NCBI GenBank assembly: GCA_023213315.1
Contig: JAKCPI010003013.1
Location: 1-64,000 of the forward strand
Length of the DNA: 64,000 nucleotides
Direction of reading: 5' to 3'
Source: Euborellia annulipes
Lineage: Eukaryota > Arthropoda > Insecta > Dermaptera > Anisolabididae
A model generated the notes under the pieces. That model saw only the letters and a list, made by a program, of their open reading frames with translations. It ran no database searches and was not told where the DNA came from. The translations under genes and the position numbers were made by a program. Shown in pieces: positions 11,593 through 20,923 of the stretch; position 1 is the stretch's first letter; each line of letters opens with the position of its first letter.

Positions 11593-12610
11593 GCCAAAAT
11601 TTGTTTGGCCGAGGCGCTCAAAACCCTAGAACCCGACCTGCACCCCTTGTTACATCTCCAAACGAGATAGGGAGATCAGAAAGCCGAATGATCAGATTTC
11701 CAATAGTATGGCAAATTTTATTATTATTTTTTTTTATCTTAATATTGAGATTTTCTTTGCCTTTAGGTTTAAATGTTAATGGTTATTAGGTTCATAGTTG
11801 ACAAGTTTCCCAAGAAAAAGAAAATTTGAGAAGCGAATGTCATAAAGATATTTTTTATATTAAAGAAAATTTTATGTCTGTGAGGTGGTACACGAAATTT
11901 TCATATAAAATATCGAAATGAAGATGAACAAACTCCCTTCCCATATAAAGATTTTGATTATTTAAAACTTTATATAATAAAATTATGCCTTTATCTCCCA
12001 AAGAGGAAATTGACAAGCTGGACACAATGAAGATATGGAGCCACGTAAGATAAGTTAATTAAGTTATTAATAAGTATTAAATAAACTCCAAATAAGAGAT
12101 AAAACAAAAATTTTATGAACAATAAAATAAATAAAAGGCTACTTACTTAAATTTAGGCGATTTAAATATATATTAATAAATAAAAATACGAATGATTATT
12201 AATATTTACACATTTACACATGATAAAGAATTTTAAATTAAAACATTCGTATCTTCTAAATCTTTACGTATAAAAAAGAACGAATCGTTTTATTTGAAGT
12301 CCTGGACATAACTGACCGTTTTACTTTTCAAGTACTGAGATCGAATGACGGTCGCCTTCAAGTGTGATTTAGATACCTGATACCGATTTAGAGATAAAAT
12401 TAGTGGTGATGAACGTCACAAGGCAAAAGATAAAACAAATGACAACTTCTTAAAGATAGCCAGCCTCTCTTTCAATTAGTAGGCCTATTAATCGCAAACA
12501 GTCGTTTGAAAATTTACTTTTCCTATTGGCTATCTGATTTATTGAATCAATGAAAATATAAATTTCAAAGATAACCTAAATAAATAGTATAAAATTGTAA
12601 TTGTATCAAT
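11593..12610. other. AT-rich intergenic DNA
   Basis: No gene or repeat family was recognised. Confidence 0.5.
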
Positions 12611-12954
12611 GTCTTAATTAGAGCCCTACACGGGTACGGGTAGGCCCGTAGGCCCGTAGCCCGCCCGGCCCGCGGGCCGGGCCGGGCGGGTTTTGAGGGC
12701 CATGAAAAAAATACGGGCGGGCACGGGCGGGTAGCAAGTTTAAATAAACGGGTACGGGCGGACGGACATGCAAATGAATTCGGGCGGGCACGGACCTATA
12801 AAAAAAATAAAATTTTTTTAAATATTTTTTTTTCCGTCATCTGAGATCATGAAAAAGTTTAATTTTTTTTATTATATAAATTGAAAATATATAAAAAAAT
12901 AAAATATTTTTAAACAATTTTTTTTATTTGTTAAATAAAAGAAGATTTATGTTA

Positions 12955-13188
12955 TACTAGCCGCGTCGCCCGCCTTCGCCGGGCTTCGCGCCTAGCCGGG
13001 GGGCTTCGCCCCCCTGGACCCCCCTCCAGCTGGCTCGGGCCCGCATGCGGCGGACCCTCGCCTTTTCTTAATTATGAGAACCCGTGGCGCCCGCCTTTGC
13101 ATCTATACAGGGGGACTTCGCCCCCTGGACCCCCCGCCATCTGGCTCGGGCCCGCCTGCGGCGGACCCTCGCCCTTTCTTCTTAATTA

Positions 13189-13190
<2 letters not shown>
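12955..13190 (+). repeat. GC-rich ACTAGCCGCG repeat, about two part-copies
   Basis: Starts ACTAGCCGCGTCGCCCGCC and contains GGGGGGCTTCGCCCCCC and CTGGCTCGGGCCCGC; the CTCGCC/TTCTTAATTAT block occurs twice (about 13065 and 13175). Nested inside the hAT element. Confidence 0.7.
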
Positions 13191-13228
<38 letters not shown>

Positions 13229-13436
13229 ATTCACACTTTTTTCTCATTCACACTCACATTCACACACACATTCATACAGTCTTTTCGGCAACTTAGGCCA
13301 TATAAGACTTTTTACGATATCCGTTAGTAAATAATTTATCTATTGAGGGGTCCAGGCATTTTTATTTAAGCCATTTGGTATCCAATTGGCTAAAATAAAA
13401 ATCATCGGATGTGGGGTCCGAACCCGAGAGTGAATA
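13191..13436 (-). mobile_element. tRNA-derived SINE (-)
   Basis: A long T-run (13191-13223) corresponds to the poly-A tail, then CACTCACATTCACACAC, CAGTCTTTTCGGCAACTTAG, the palindrome CCATTTGG...CCAATTGG and GGGGTCCGAACCC (box B). Truncated within the tRNA head. Confidence 0.8.
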
Positions 13437-13770
13437 TATACAGAAACCTCTAATGGAGGGAACCCCTTTCTTCTTAATTATCAAAAAAAAAATTATCATT
13501 ACTATTCCAAACCAGTGCCTGCTTGAAGATTTGTTTACATTCATGGAATACACAAATGAAAAGAATACTTAAATATTTCTCTATACATTTCCTATGGGAG
13601 AAATCGTAATTATATAAATAGATTATATTACAATGTATGATTTCAAGGTTATTTTAAATAAAATAATTTATTTAGGTAAAAAGAGCTTTTTTATTTTGAA
13701 AATAATTTCGACATAAAAAAAAAAAAAAAATGGGGAATGACTTCCCCGAGACTCTCGTATATTCTTTTGC

Positions 13771-14570
13771 AATTACGTCTGTGTGTGTGTGTGTGTGAAT
13801 ACGATTACTTAAAAACCAAAGCAGCCAGATCGATGAAATTTGGTATATGCTCCTTACACTAAAATTGTAGATTTCTATCAACTTTTGGAGTAAATACGTC
13901 ACTTGGAAGTAGTACTTTACCTAATAAGTTTTTTCAAAAATTTTGAAATTTTCAGTTTTTTGTTATATTATGATAAATTACTCTATTTTAAAAAGTTTTT
14001 ATTCTTTGACATTTTTTCGAAAACTGAATAGGCCCTCGGGGCTTGGCGTAGAGGTTAGCGTGCTAACCTCATATACCAAACGTCGCGGGTTCGGACCCCA
14101 GGCAGTCCGATGATTTTATATAAGGCATTTGGATACCAAATAGCTTATATAAGAATGCCTGGACCCCAATATGTATAATAATAATAAATAACGGATATCG
14201 TAAAAAGTCTTAAATGGCCTGAGTTGCCGAAAAGACTGTGTGAATGTGTGTGTAATTGTGAGTGTGAATGAGAAAAAAGTGTGAATGTTTTTTTCTTTAA
14301 AAAAAAAAAAAAAAAAAAAACTGAATAGTTTTTGAAATAATCAAAGAAGAAAAAGAAAACTTTCGTTAATTTTGATATAAAATCAAAATAAAATCATACA
14401 AGTGTCATTAAAAAAAGGGTAAATATAAACAAATTCATTTGTGAAACTCCAAAAGTTGATAGAAATCTACAATTTTAGTGTAAGGAGCATATACCAAATT
14501 TCATCGATCTAGCTGCTTTGGTTTTCAAGCAATCGTGTTCCCACACCCACACACACACACAGACGTAATG
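13771..14570. mobile_element. Inverted-repeat element interrupted by a SINE
   Basis: Arms at 13771-13891 and 14446-14570 are reverse complements of about 120 bp (CATTACGTCTGTGTG..., ATCGATGAAATTTGG, CTACAATTTTAGTG). Just outside the right arm is AGAGAAAGTA, the same end motif as the large palindromic family, which suggests related non-autonomous DNA elements. Confidence 0.75.
14032..14320 (+). mobile_element. tRNA-derived SINE, full length (+)
   Basis: The best copy of the family. Box A is TGGCGTAGAGG and box B GGTTCGGACCC, in a tRNA-like head starting GCCCTCGGGGCTTGG. Then comes a palindrome around ATTTGGATACCAAAT, the AAAAGACTGTGTGAATG tail repeats and about 22 A. The target duplication AAACTGAATAG (14021-14031 and about 14318-14328) shows LINE-driven retroposition. 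Transcription would be by RNA polymerase III from the internal boxes. Confidence 0.9.
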
Positions 14571-15028
14571 CCCAAAATGGTATTTTTGGACTCAGTTTTT
14601 TTACGATTACAATACTTTCTCTTTAAATTCTATAAGAGAAAGTAAAAACAGAATTCAAAAAGTGAAGTCCTCTATTCATTGATCAGATGTAAGATTTATT
14701 CATAAATATTTTATCTAATATCTAATTATTTTTAATTACTCATTTCACTAGGGATCTATATTTTAATTTCATTAAAATCCCATAAGTAATAGATTTCTAA
14801 ATGCTCCAAAATATTTTATAAGAAGAGGGATTCGAAAAAAAATGAATTGTATTTGAAAAATTGACTCGCAATTCTTGAAAAATTTTCGGGCGGGTACGGG
14901 CGGGAGGTCAAAAAAAAAATACGGATACGGGCCAAAAAAAAATCGGCCCGTGCAGTGCTCTGGTCTTAATTAATCTTAAAGTTTTAATGTGGCTTAAAAT
15001 TTTCTATTTGTAGCTAGTAAATATCACA

Positions 15029-15697
15029 AAAAAAAATCTGGTGTGACTGGCACACAGCACACAACTTTCTCTTACCTTCGGTAATCGAAAGTTGTGTTCT
15101 GTGCTTGTCACACCAGATTTTTTGTGTCGAGATATATTTAGTTCCCGACAGTACGGAACATATGAATTCAGATGTAAAATTTATAAGTATGGGAAAATAT
15201 TTATATTTTGTTACTATGGCAACCATTTCTCCTATCTTCCCTATGAAATACAAGAGTAAAGTGGTCTTCAGAAGATTTCAATTGCAAAATGAGAATATAC
15301 ATTTTAAAGAGAATCTAAAAATTAATTGATTTTTGAATTTTAAAAAAAATCGTTGGAGCAAATTTTGAGAAAATCGAAAAAAACTGAAAAACTACATCAG
15401 TAAAGTACTAGTACTTTTTGGCCGATTTTGATTAAAAGCTTATTTTCACGCTCCGGGGAGGTGTTTAACTTAAATATAAAATTTCAACCTCATAGCTCAA
15501 TTCCTTCATGCTTAAAATTGAACACACACCCACCCACCCACAGACAGACCATGTCGCGAAAACCACTTTTTTGGATTCAGGGGACCTCAAAACGTGAAGA
15601 TCCATCAAAATCTCGACATCGAATTTTTGACATGAATCCAATACTTTCTCTCTCTATATATATATTATATATATCCCTAGGTAAGAGAAAGTAAAAA
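15029..15697 (+). mobile_element. Palindromic-head repeat family, near-complete copy
   Basis: Begins with a strong hairpin (ATCTGGTGTGACTGGCAC ... TCACACCAGAT, 15038-15118), followed by GTTACTATGGCAACCATTTC, CAGTAAAGTACTAGTAC and TTTTTGACATGAATCCAATA, and ends GGTAAGAGAAAGTA. Related copies lie near 26.5-27.0, 29.1-29.6, 53.3-53.95, 56.8-57.3 and 63.2-63.4 kb, with isolated hairpins elsewhere. No protein is encoded; the class is unknown, with DNA-transposon-like TACTTTCTCT ends. Confidence 0.75.
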
Positions 15698-16264
15698 TGG
15701 TAGGTAACATTTATGCCTGTTGAAAATATAGAAGGAAGGGGCAGACATGTAAAGAACAGAAAGCATGTCAGTCCCAGCTCGGGTAGCTCGTGGTCGCCAT
15801 CCACGTACCCACAAGACATGGGCTCCTTCAATTGCGATAACGCTCTATGTAATCGCAGATGATGAGTGGTGGTGCTAGGGGTGATGCATTCCATTCCATC
15901 CCAAATCATATTTTAAAAAAGATCTAATTAATTATTTTTATCTTGACCTTCAAATATTTTCTTTTCTATATTATCTTCAAAATTCGCTCCATTGGCGTCC
16001 ATTTTCCGCCGAGCAGTTGGCAGCAGTGCTTCTTCCCAAACAGCTGCATTGTTTTTCATTTATATTCATTTCTCTTTCTCTCTCTCTTTATCTATTTTAT
16101 AAAAAAAACTCATTACTCTCCTTTTTATCCCTAATTTTCCTGCAATCATTTTTTTTTATAACAATTTAACAACACCTCACTCGATTACCATTATCTATTG
16201 ATGACAGTGAAACCTTAGCATAAGTATAAAAAAAAAAAAAAAATAAAAATAAAAAAACACAAAG
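15698..16264 (+). promoter_or_regulatory. Probable UBE2M promoter and 5' UTR
   Basis: The only non-repetitive GC-richer stretch before the UBE2M start, at about 15985-16050, includes ATTGGCG (CCAAT/E2F-like) and CATTTTCCGCCGAG (the reverse of a YY1/E2F-like GGCGGAAAATGG). A long CT-rich run follows, then A-rich sequence up to the ATG. The exact start site cannot be read. 15765-15880 shares GCTCGTGGTCGCCATCCACG in inverse with a repeat near 61.17 kb, so that part is probably repeat. Confidence 0.4.
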
Positions 16265-18698
16265 ATGATAAAATTGTTTTCACTTAAACAACAAAAAAAA
16301 GATGATGATACAGCCCCGAGGACTGGCAATCAGAAAAAAGCCTCGGCTGCCCAACTAAGAATTACAAAAGGTTTGAATTTTTTTTTTTTTAATAAAGAAA
16401 TTTTTATGACATTTTAAGGTTAACATGACCCTAATCAACATATTTTCTATTTCTTCTTTTTTTTACAGATTTAAATGAATTAAATTTACCCAAAACGTGT
16501 AATACCGAATTCCCTGACCCCGATGATCTCTTATCTTTTAAATTAATCATTTGCCCCGATGAAGTAAGTATATATCTAATATCTCATTTCATATTTCTAT
16601 ATATGGGAAAAAGATAATTTCAATTAGTTATTTAATAAAAAATAATCAATATTTATTTACACTTTGATTGTAACATTTCGGTTATTTGCCTTGTTTCCTT
16701 CTTCAGGAATCAAATTCAATAATTGATTCACAAAGGAAATTAAATTTTCTCTTTTTTTAAAGAGGTTAGAATCCGTCATGAATTTGCAATATATATATAT
16801 ATATATTTATTTACAATGCCTCATTTTTTTCTCTTGATATTAATATCTATTAATTTTCTTGACTTTTTATCATTGAGAATAAAATATCTTCTTCTTCTTA
16901 GCCTTTTTGGCCTCCGGCATATGCCATTTAGACAGACGTGTAAATAAAATATCTAAAATTTTCTTTTGTTCATTTATAAGAAAAAATGTCAAAAAGTTGT
17001 CAAATATTAGAATTCAATAACTGCATCAAATCAGGCTGAACGAGTGGGAAGCATTGATTACTCGCAGTGGCGCAACCAGGATCTGGGGGATCATTTTTTT
17101 TTTTGAGAAACACTTCTTTTTTGATATTAAGCAAAATTCTTTGGTTTAAATGTATTTAAAACAAATGCAAACATTTTTAAAAACGAAAAGACCAAAAAGT
17201 CTTTTTTTTGACATTTCAATAATATATTTAAAGAACCTAAGTCCGAATCAATGCATTTATTCATATTTATTAACTAACATATCGCGACAATCGATTTACC
17301 CGATTCGTAGATCTCTCCCCCTGTAGATAATTTTTTAATTAATAGATATTAATTATATTTTAAATATTTCTTTTTCTTTCAGGGATTCTATCGCTTGGGA
17401 AGATTTATATTTAGTTTTAAAGTGGGGCCAAATTATCCACACGAACCACCAAAAGTTAAATGTGAAACCCAAGTATATCACCCTAACATCGATCTTGAAG
17501 GAAATGTTTGCCTTAATATTTTACGTGAAGACTGGAAGCCTGTCCTAACGATCAACTCAATAGTATATGGGCTACAATATTTATTTTTGGTAAGACTCTC
17601 ATTTCATTAACCCAACTAATGGGAGATTTAGGCCGTGCCACTTGACTCAATGGAAGTGGTAAGAAATAAATCAGCAAAACGATATTACGACAGTCTTATA
17701 TTATTCGCAAATATTTTGTATTATATAATATGGTCTATTCTCCCTCATCAATTGCATCCAGCATCAATATTAGTGACATGAGTTCCCCTTCTCTCCTAGG
17801 ATAGACTTGTCTTTGATTATTCCTTTCTAATAGAAGAAAATAAATTCTTTCTAACTTGGCAGAGACCATCCCTAGAGCAGATAGATATTCTATCTCTTTG
17901 ACTGAGCCCATATTTATTCATTCATTCCATTTGGTATCCAAATGATTTAAATAAATTCATCGGACTGCCAGAGGTCCGAACTCACTCCCCTTGGCTTTTA
18001 GATTATCACTTTTGACTTTTGAATAACATTTTAAGAGTGCTTATGTATTAGTGGAAAGTAAATATATTCCGACACCAAAAAATCTGGTGTGACACAATTT
18101 TCAATTATAAGAGTTGTGTGCCCAGAAACACCAGATTTTTTGTGTTGAAATATATTTAGTTTTCTATATTAGCTTATAAAAACTCCTGATATAAAATTTT
18201 CTTTATTACTCGTAATATCCCATTTAACTCAACAAATGAAATGGTCACTCAATAAAAACCACTAGCACATTTCGACAAGCGGCCAACGTGTTGTTGCACA
18301 TCCATTTCGGAATATGAAACGACTTGTCTTATTTAACAATAAAATAACGAGCGGTTCTGAAAATGTGTCCAAATTATTAGAACTAGAAAATCTTCAAAGT
18401 CGATTTTTTCGAGCTTTTTAGAAAAGCGTCTGCTGTGATACCACAAGTACAAAAAAAATCGATGAGTTAGAAAAACAATTCGGGGATGATCTCCCAAAGA
18501 GTTGGTAGATATTCTTCAAGCATTTCAAACAAAACTAATCGTTGCTTTTTTTCCAAGGAGCCGAATCCAGAAGATCCACTTAATAAAGAGGCAGCGGAAG
18601 TTCTCCAAAATAATCGAAGGCTTTTCGAGCACAATGTCTCAAAGGCGATGCGAGGCGGTTACGTGGGATCTGTGTATTTCGACAGATGTCTAAAGTGA
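16265..18698 (+). CDS. UBE2M: NEDD8-conjugating enzyme E2 M (UBC12)
   Basis: A four-exon gene: 16265-16370, 16469-16563, 17383-17589 and 18558-18698. All introns are GT-AG and in phase, giving 182 aa (the human protein has 183). It accepts NEDD8 as a thioester from the UBA3/NAE1 E1 and passes it to cullins through RBX1 and DCN1, activating cullin-RING ubiquitin ligases. The N-terminus [12 protein letters not shown] is the peptide that docks UBA3 and, when acetylated, DCN1. An ASAAQLRI helix follows. The UBC fold carries the HPN motif and catalytic Cys in [19 protein letters not shown]. The C-terminus EPNPEDPLN...YFDRCLK is family-typical. No internal stop or missing residue was found. Intron 3 holds a SINE fragment and a hairpin repeat. 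GCNA follows 2.2 kb downstream on the same strand as a separate gene. Confidence 0.97.
17922..17990 (-). mobile_element. SINE fragment in UBE2M intron 3
   Basis: CATTTGGTATCCAAATG palindrome, then ATCGGACTGCCAGAGGTCCGAA: the body/head junction of the tRNA-derived SINE, minus strand. Confidence 0.7.
18068..18170. repeat. CTGGTGTGAC hairpin, in UBE2M intron 3
   Basis: AAAAAATCTGGTGTGAC...ACACCAGATTTTTTGTG, the head hairpin of the palindromic family, shortened. Confidence 0.7.
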
Positions 18699-19974
18699 TA
18701 CCATCCAATTGTTTGGATATAAAAAACTTTTTTTTTTAGTAGATTTTTGTGGAACTAAAGAATTAATGTCACCTTAAATTTCTGCATAAAAAAAAATCAG
18801 GAAGAGACATTTGCAAAAAAATTTATATATATGTATAAAATATTATATATATATATATACTTATATAAATTCTTATTGGTGTGTTTAGATTTCGTCTTTA
18901 CTGGTGGTTCAATTTGAATATAAAAATCTGTCTTTTTTTAAGTCTCTCCTGCAATATAAATACCTTTTTTTTTTTAAATTGAAATATTTAATTTTATATC
19001 GTCTTGATAAAATATAAGATCATCTTTTAAAAGAGCTTGTGGATCCTGGTTAATTTTCTTATATAATTTTTAATTTTTTTTAAATCCTAATGCTTCTGTG
19101 AATAGATTAATTACCACATTAATTTGGTCATTACCTTATTGATAAAATCCAAAATAATATATTATAATAAGACATGAACTTAAAACTATCTCAAAACAAA
19201 TGAATGGTAAAATATTTTTTAATTTTTTTCACTTTTTTTTTTTGTTAATAAATATTTATTTTTTATGAAATATTAATGGATTATGTTAAGTTGTATTTTA
19301 GATTTTAATTTAAATAAGCCTAGTGATTTTGCAAAAGAAAAAAAAAACGATTAGATTATTGCTTCGACAAAATTAAAATAAATATTCTTGTCTTAAAATT
19401 ATTAGCCTAATAAAAGTTATCCTAATTCTTTATATTTCTAACTTTTATTTCAAGAATTACCTTCAAAAATATAAATAAAAAATAATATCACGCAGTTGCT
19501 TCTCAATTCCTCTCCGAGTCCCTGCGGTTGCGGTACTCAATGTGGGTGTCGTTACATCGTGACCTTGATTTGACTAGGTTCTATCTACTTCTGAGAAAAA
19601 ACCATTCAAAGGTTGCACCCCTTCCAAAACCTTGGCGTTTATTGGAATATTTTTCTGTTTTAATATGATTATAAGTTAAGTTTTCCACAACAAATCTGCC
19701 ACCAAACATGTTTATTATAATAAAAGTAAAAAAATTCTAAATGCACATACAACCTTGCCACTCACTCACGGAATATTGCAACTCATAAGCGACAAGGTTG
19801 TATGTGCTATTTCAACAAGAATATTGTGACAATTGAAATAATCCAAGAAAAATTATGGTTATAAAAATATTCGTAATCGACTTTAAAATCATCTAGCAAT
19901 CGTGACAATCAAACCCAAGGAGAAAGCACCCTAAAAAATAGCTTACTATAGGCCTATATATTAATACAAAAGAA
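18699..19974. other. UBE2M 3' flank and intergenic DNA
   Basis: Very AT-rich. A separate perfect-arm hairpin at 19739-19812 (GCACATACAACCTTG ... CAAGGTTGTATGTGC) resembles the other hairpins in design but not in sequence. No further gene was seen. Confidence 0.5.
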
Positions 19975-20435
19975 CAGGGGTCGGCAACCTGCAGGCCGCA
20001 TGCGGCCCTTTGCAACTTTGTGAACGACCCGTCAAAGGTGAACTTAGTCTGATTTTTCAAATGGCTTAAATAAGAATGCCTGGACCCCTAATAGATATAT
20101 TAAACATACGAGTATCGTTTGTAAGTCTTAAATGGCCTAAGTTGCCGAAAAGACTGTGTGAATGAGAAAAAAGTGTGAGTGTTTAAAAAAAAAAATAGTC
20201 TGATTTTTTTTTTTTTTTTAGACTATTCAGGCCTCTCCAAAATCAAGAAAAATAAGATACATGGCATCAAAAGTTTCAAACAACGAGAAAAATAAAAGCA
20301 AAAACCATCTTGTTTCAAACTCTGGAAATATTGAAAAATAATTTTATTTTGTTTTGTTGTTACATTTGAATATGCCCGCATTAAAAATTTTATTTTGAAA
20401 ATGGCCCGCCGTCCGAAAAAGGTTGCCGACCCCTG
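19975..20435. mobile_element. hAT-type MITE containing a SINE
   Basis: Ends CAGGGGTCGGCAACCT and AGGTTGCCGACCCCTG, a classic hAT terminus. The flanking 8-mers CAAAAGAA (19967-19974) and CAATAGAA (20436-20443) match at 7 of 8 positions. A 5'-truncated SINE (20058-20195) was inserted later. No transposase is present. Confidence 0.85.
20058..20195 (+). mobile_element. 5'-truncated SINE with 13-bp target duplication
   Basis: Starts in the body (CAAATGGCTTAAATAAG), runs through the tail and ends in an A-run. Flanked by TAGTCTGATTTTT at 20045-20057 and 20196-20208. Nested inside the hAT MITE, so it is younger than it. Confidence 0.88.
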
Positions 20436-20477
20436 CAATAGAATATTAAGGGTGAAGTAGTTTTCTTTCGCTAGGAA

Positions 20478-20588
20478 GACATTTGGTATCCAAATGGCTT
20501 AAATAAAATCATCGGACTGCCTGGGATCCGAACCCTCGACCCTTGGTATACAACGCAGGTGCGCTACCAACTACGCCAAGCAATAAAT
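20478..20588 (-). mobile_element. SINE head half (-)
   Basis: ACATTTGGTATCCAAATGG, then GGATCCGAACCCTCGACCC and CTACGCCAAGC: box B and box A in reverse. The tail half is missing. Confidence 0.75.
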
Positions 20589-20923
20589 CTCTTTTTTGAA
20601 AATGGCGCTTCTAAATAGCTATCTTCACGATAGATGGCAGCTTGCTTGCTATCTCTCTGTTTTTGCCTTTTAACGCTAGATGGCACTTGCTATCTCCTGC
20701 CTTTTAAAAGTCAAATTTCTTGCTTTTTTTGTGCTTCAAATAAAACGGTTGAATCAATCAACTAATATCATTTTAATTCAGTTTTAATTTATATATTTTA
20801 AATATACATTTTTCTGTATTTTTTTATTATACTACTATTTATTATTTTTATATTTTTTATTATAATATTATCTTGTGTTGTATTTGAATTTCTATAATAT
20901 TAAAGAAATTGTTTTATTTTATA
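20589..20923 (+). promoter_or_regulatory. Probable GCNA promoter / 5' UTR
   Basis: Unique sequence directly before the GCNA start. It contains AAAATGGCG (YY1-like) at about 20598 and an imperfect direct repeat, GATAGATGGCAGCTTGC (20629) and CTAGATGGCACTTGC (20682), each followed by CTATCTC and TGCCTTTTAA. The paired AGATGGCA sites look like bound elements. The factor is unknown. Confidence 0.4.

Larger units (their letters stand above)
12619..14962. mobile_element. Non-autonomous hAT element carrying nested insertions
   Basis: Flanked by exact 8-bp duplications GTCTTAAT (12611-12618 and 14963-14970). The ends are TAGAGCCCTACACGGG and CCCGTGCAGTGCTCTG, with CGGGCGGGCACGGGCGGG-type subterminal repeats on both sides. 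The element proper is only the first 340 bp or so and the last 310 bp. Between them lie a GC-rich repeat, a minus-strand SINE and an inverted-repeat element that itself contains a + SINE. No transposase frame was seen. Confidence 0.88.

Noticed and set aside
13074..13334. 86-aa frame with poly-Phe
   Set aside because: GC-rich repeat joined to a SINE poly-T tract.
14032..14110. Functional tRNA gene
   Set aside because: Boxes A and B are present, but the unit continues into a SINE body and tail with target duplications.
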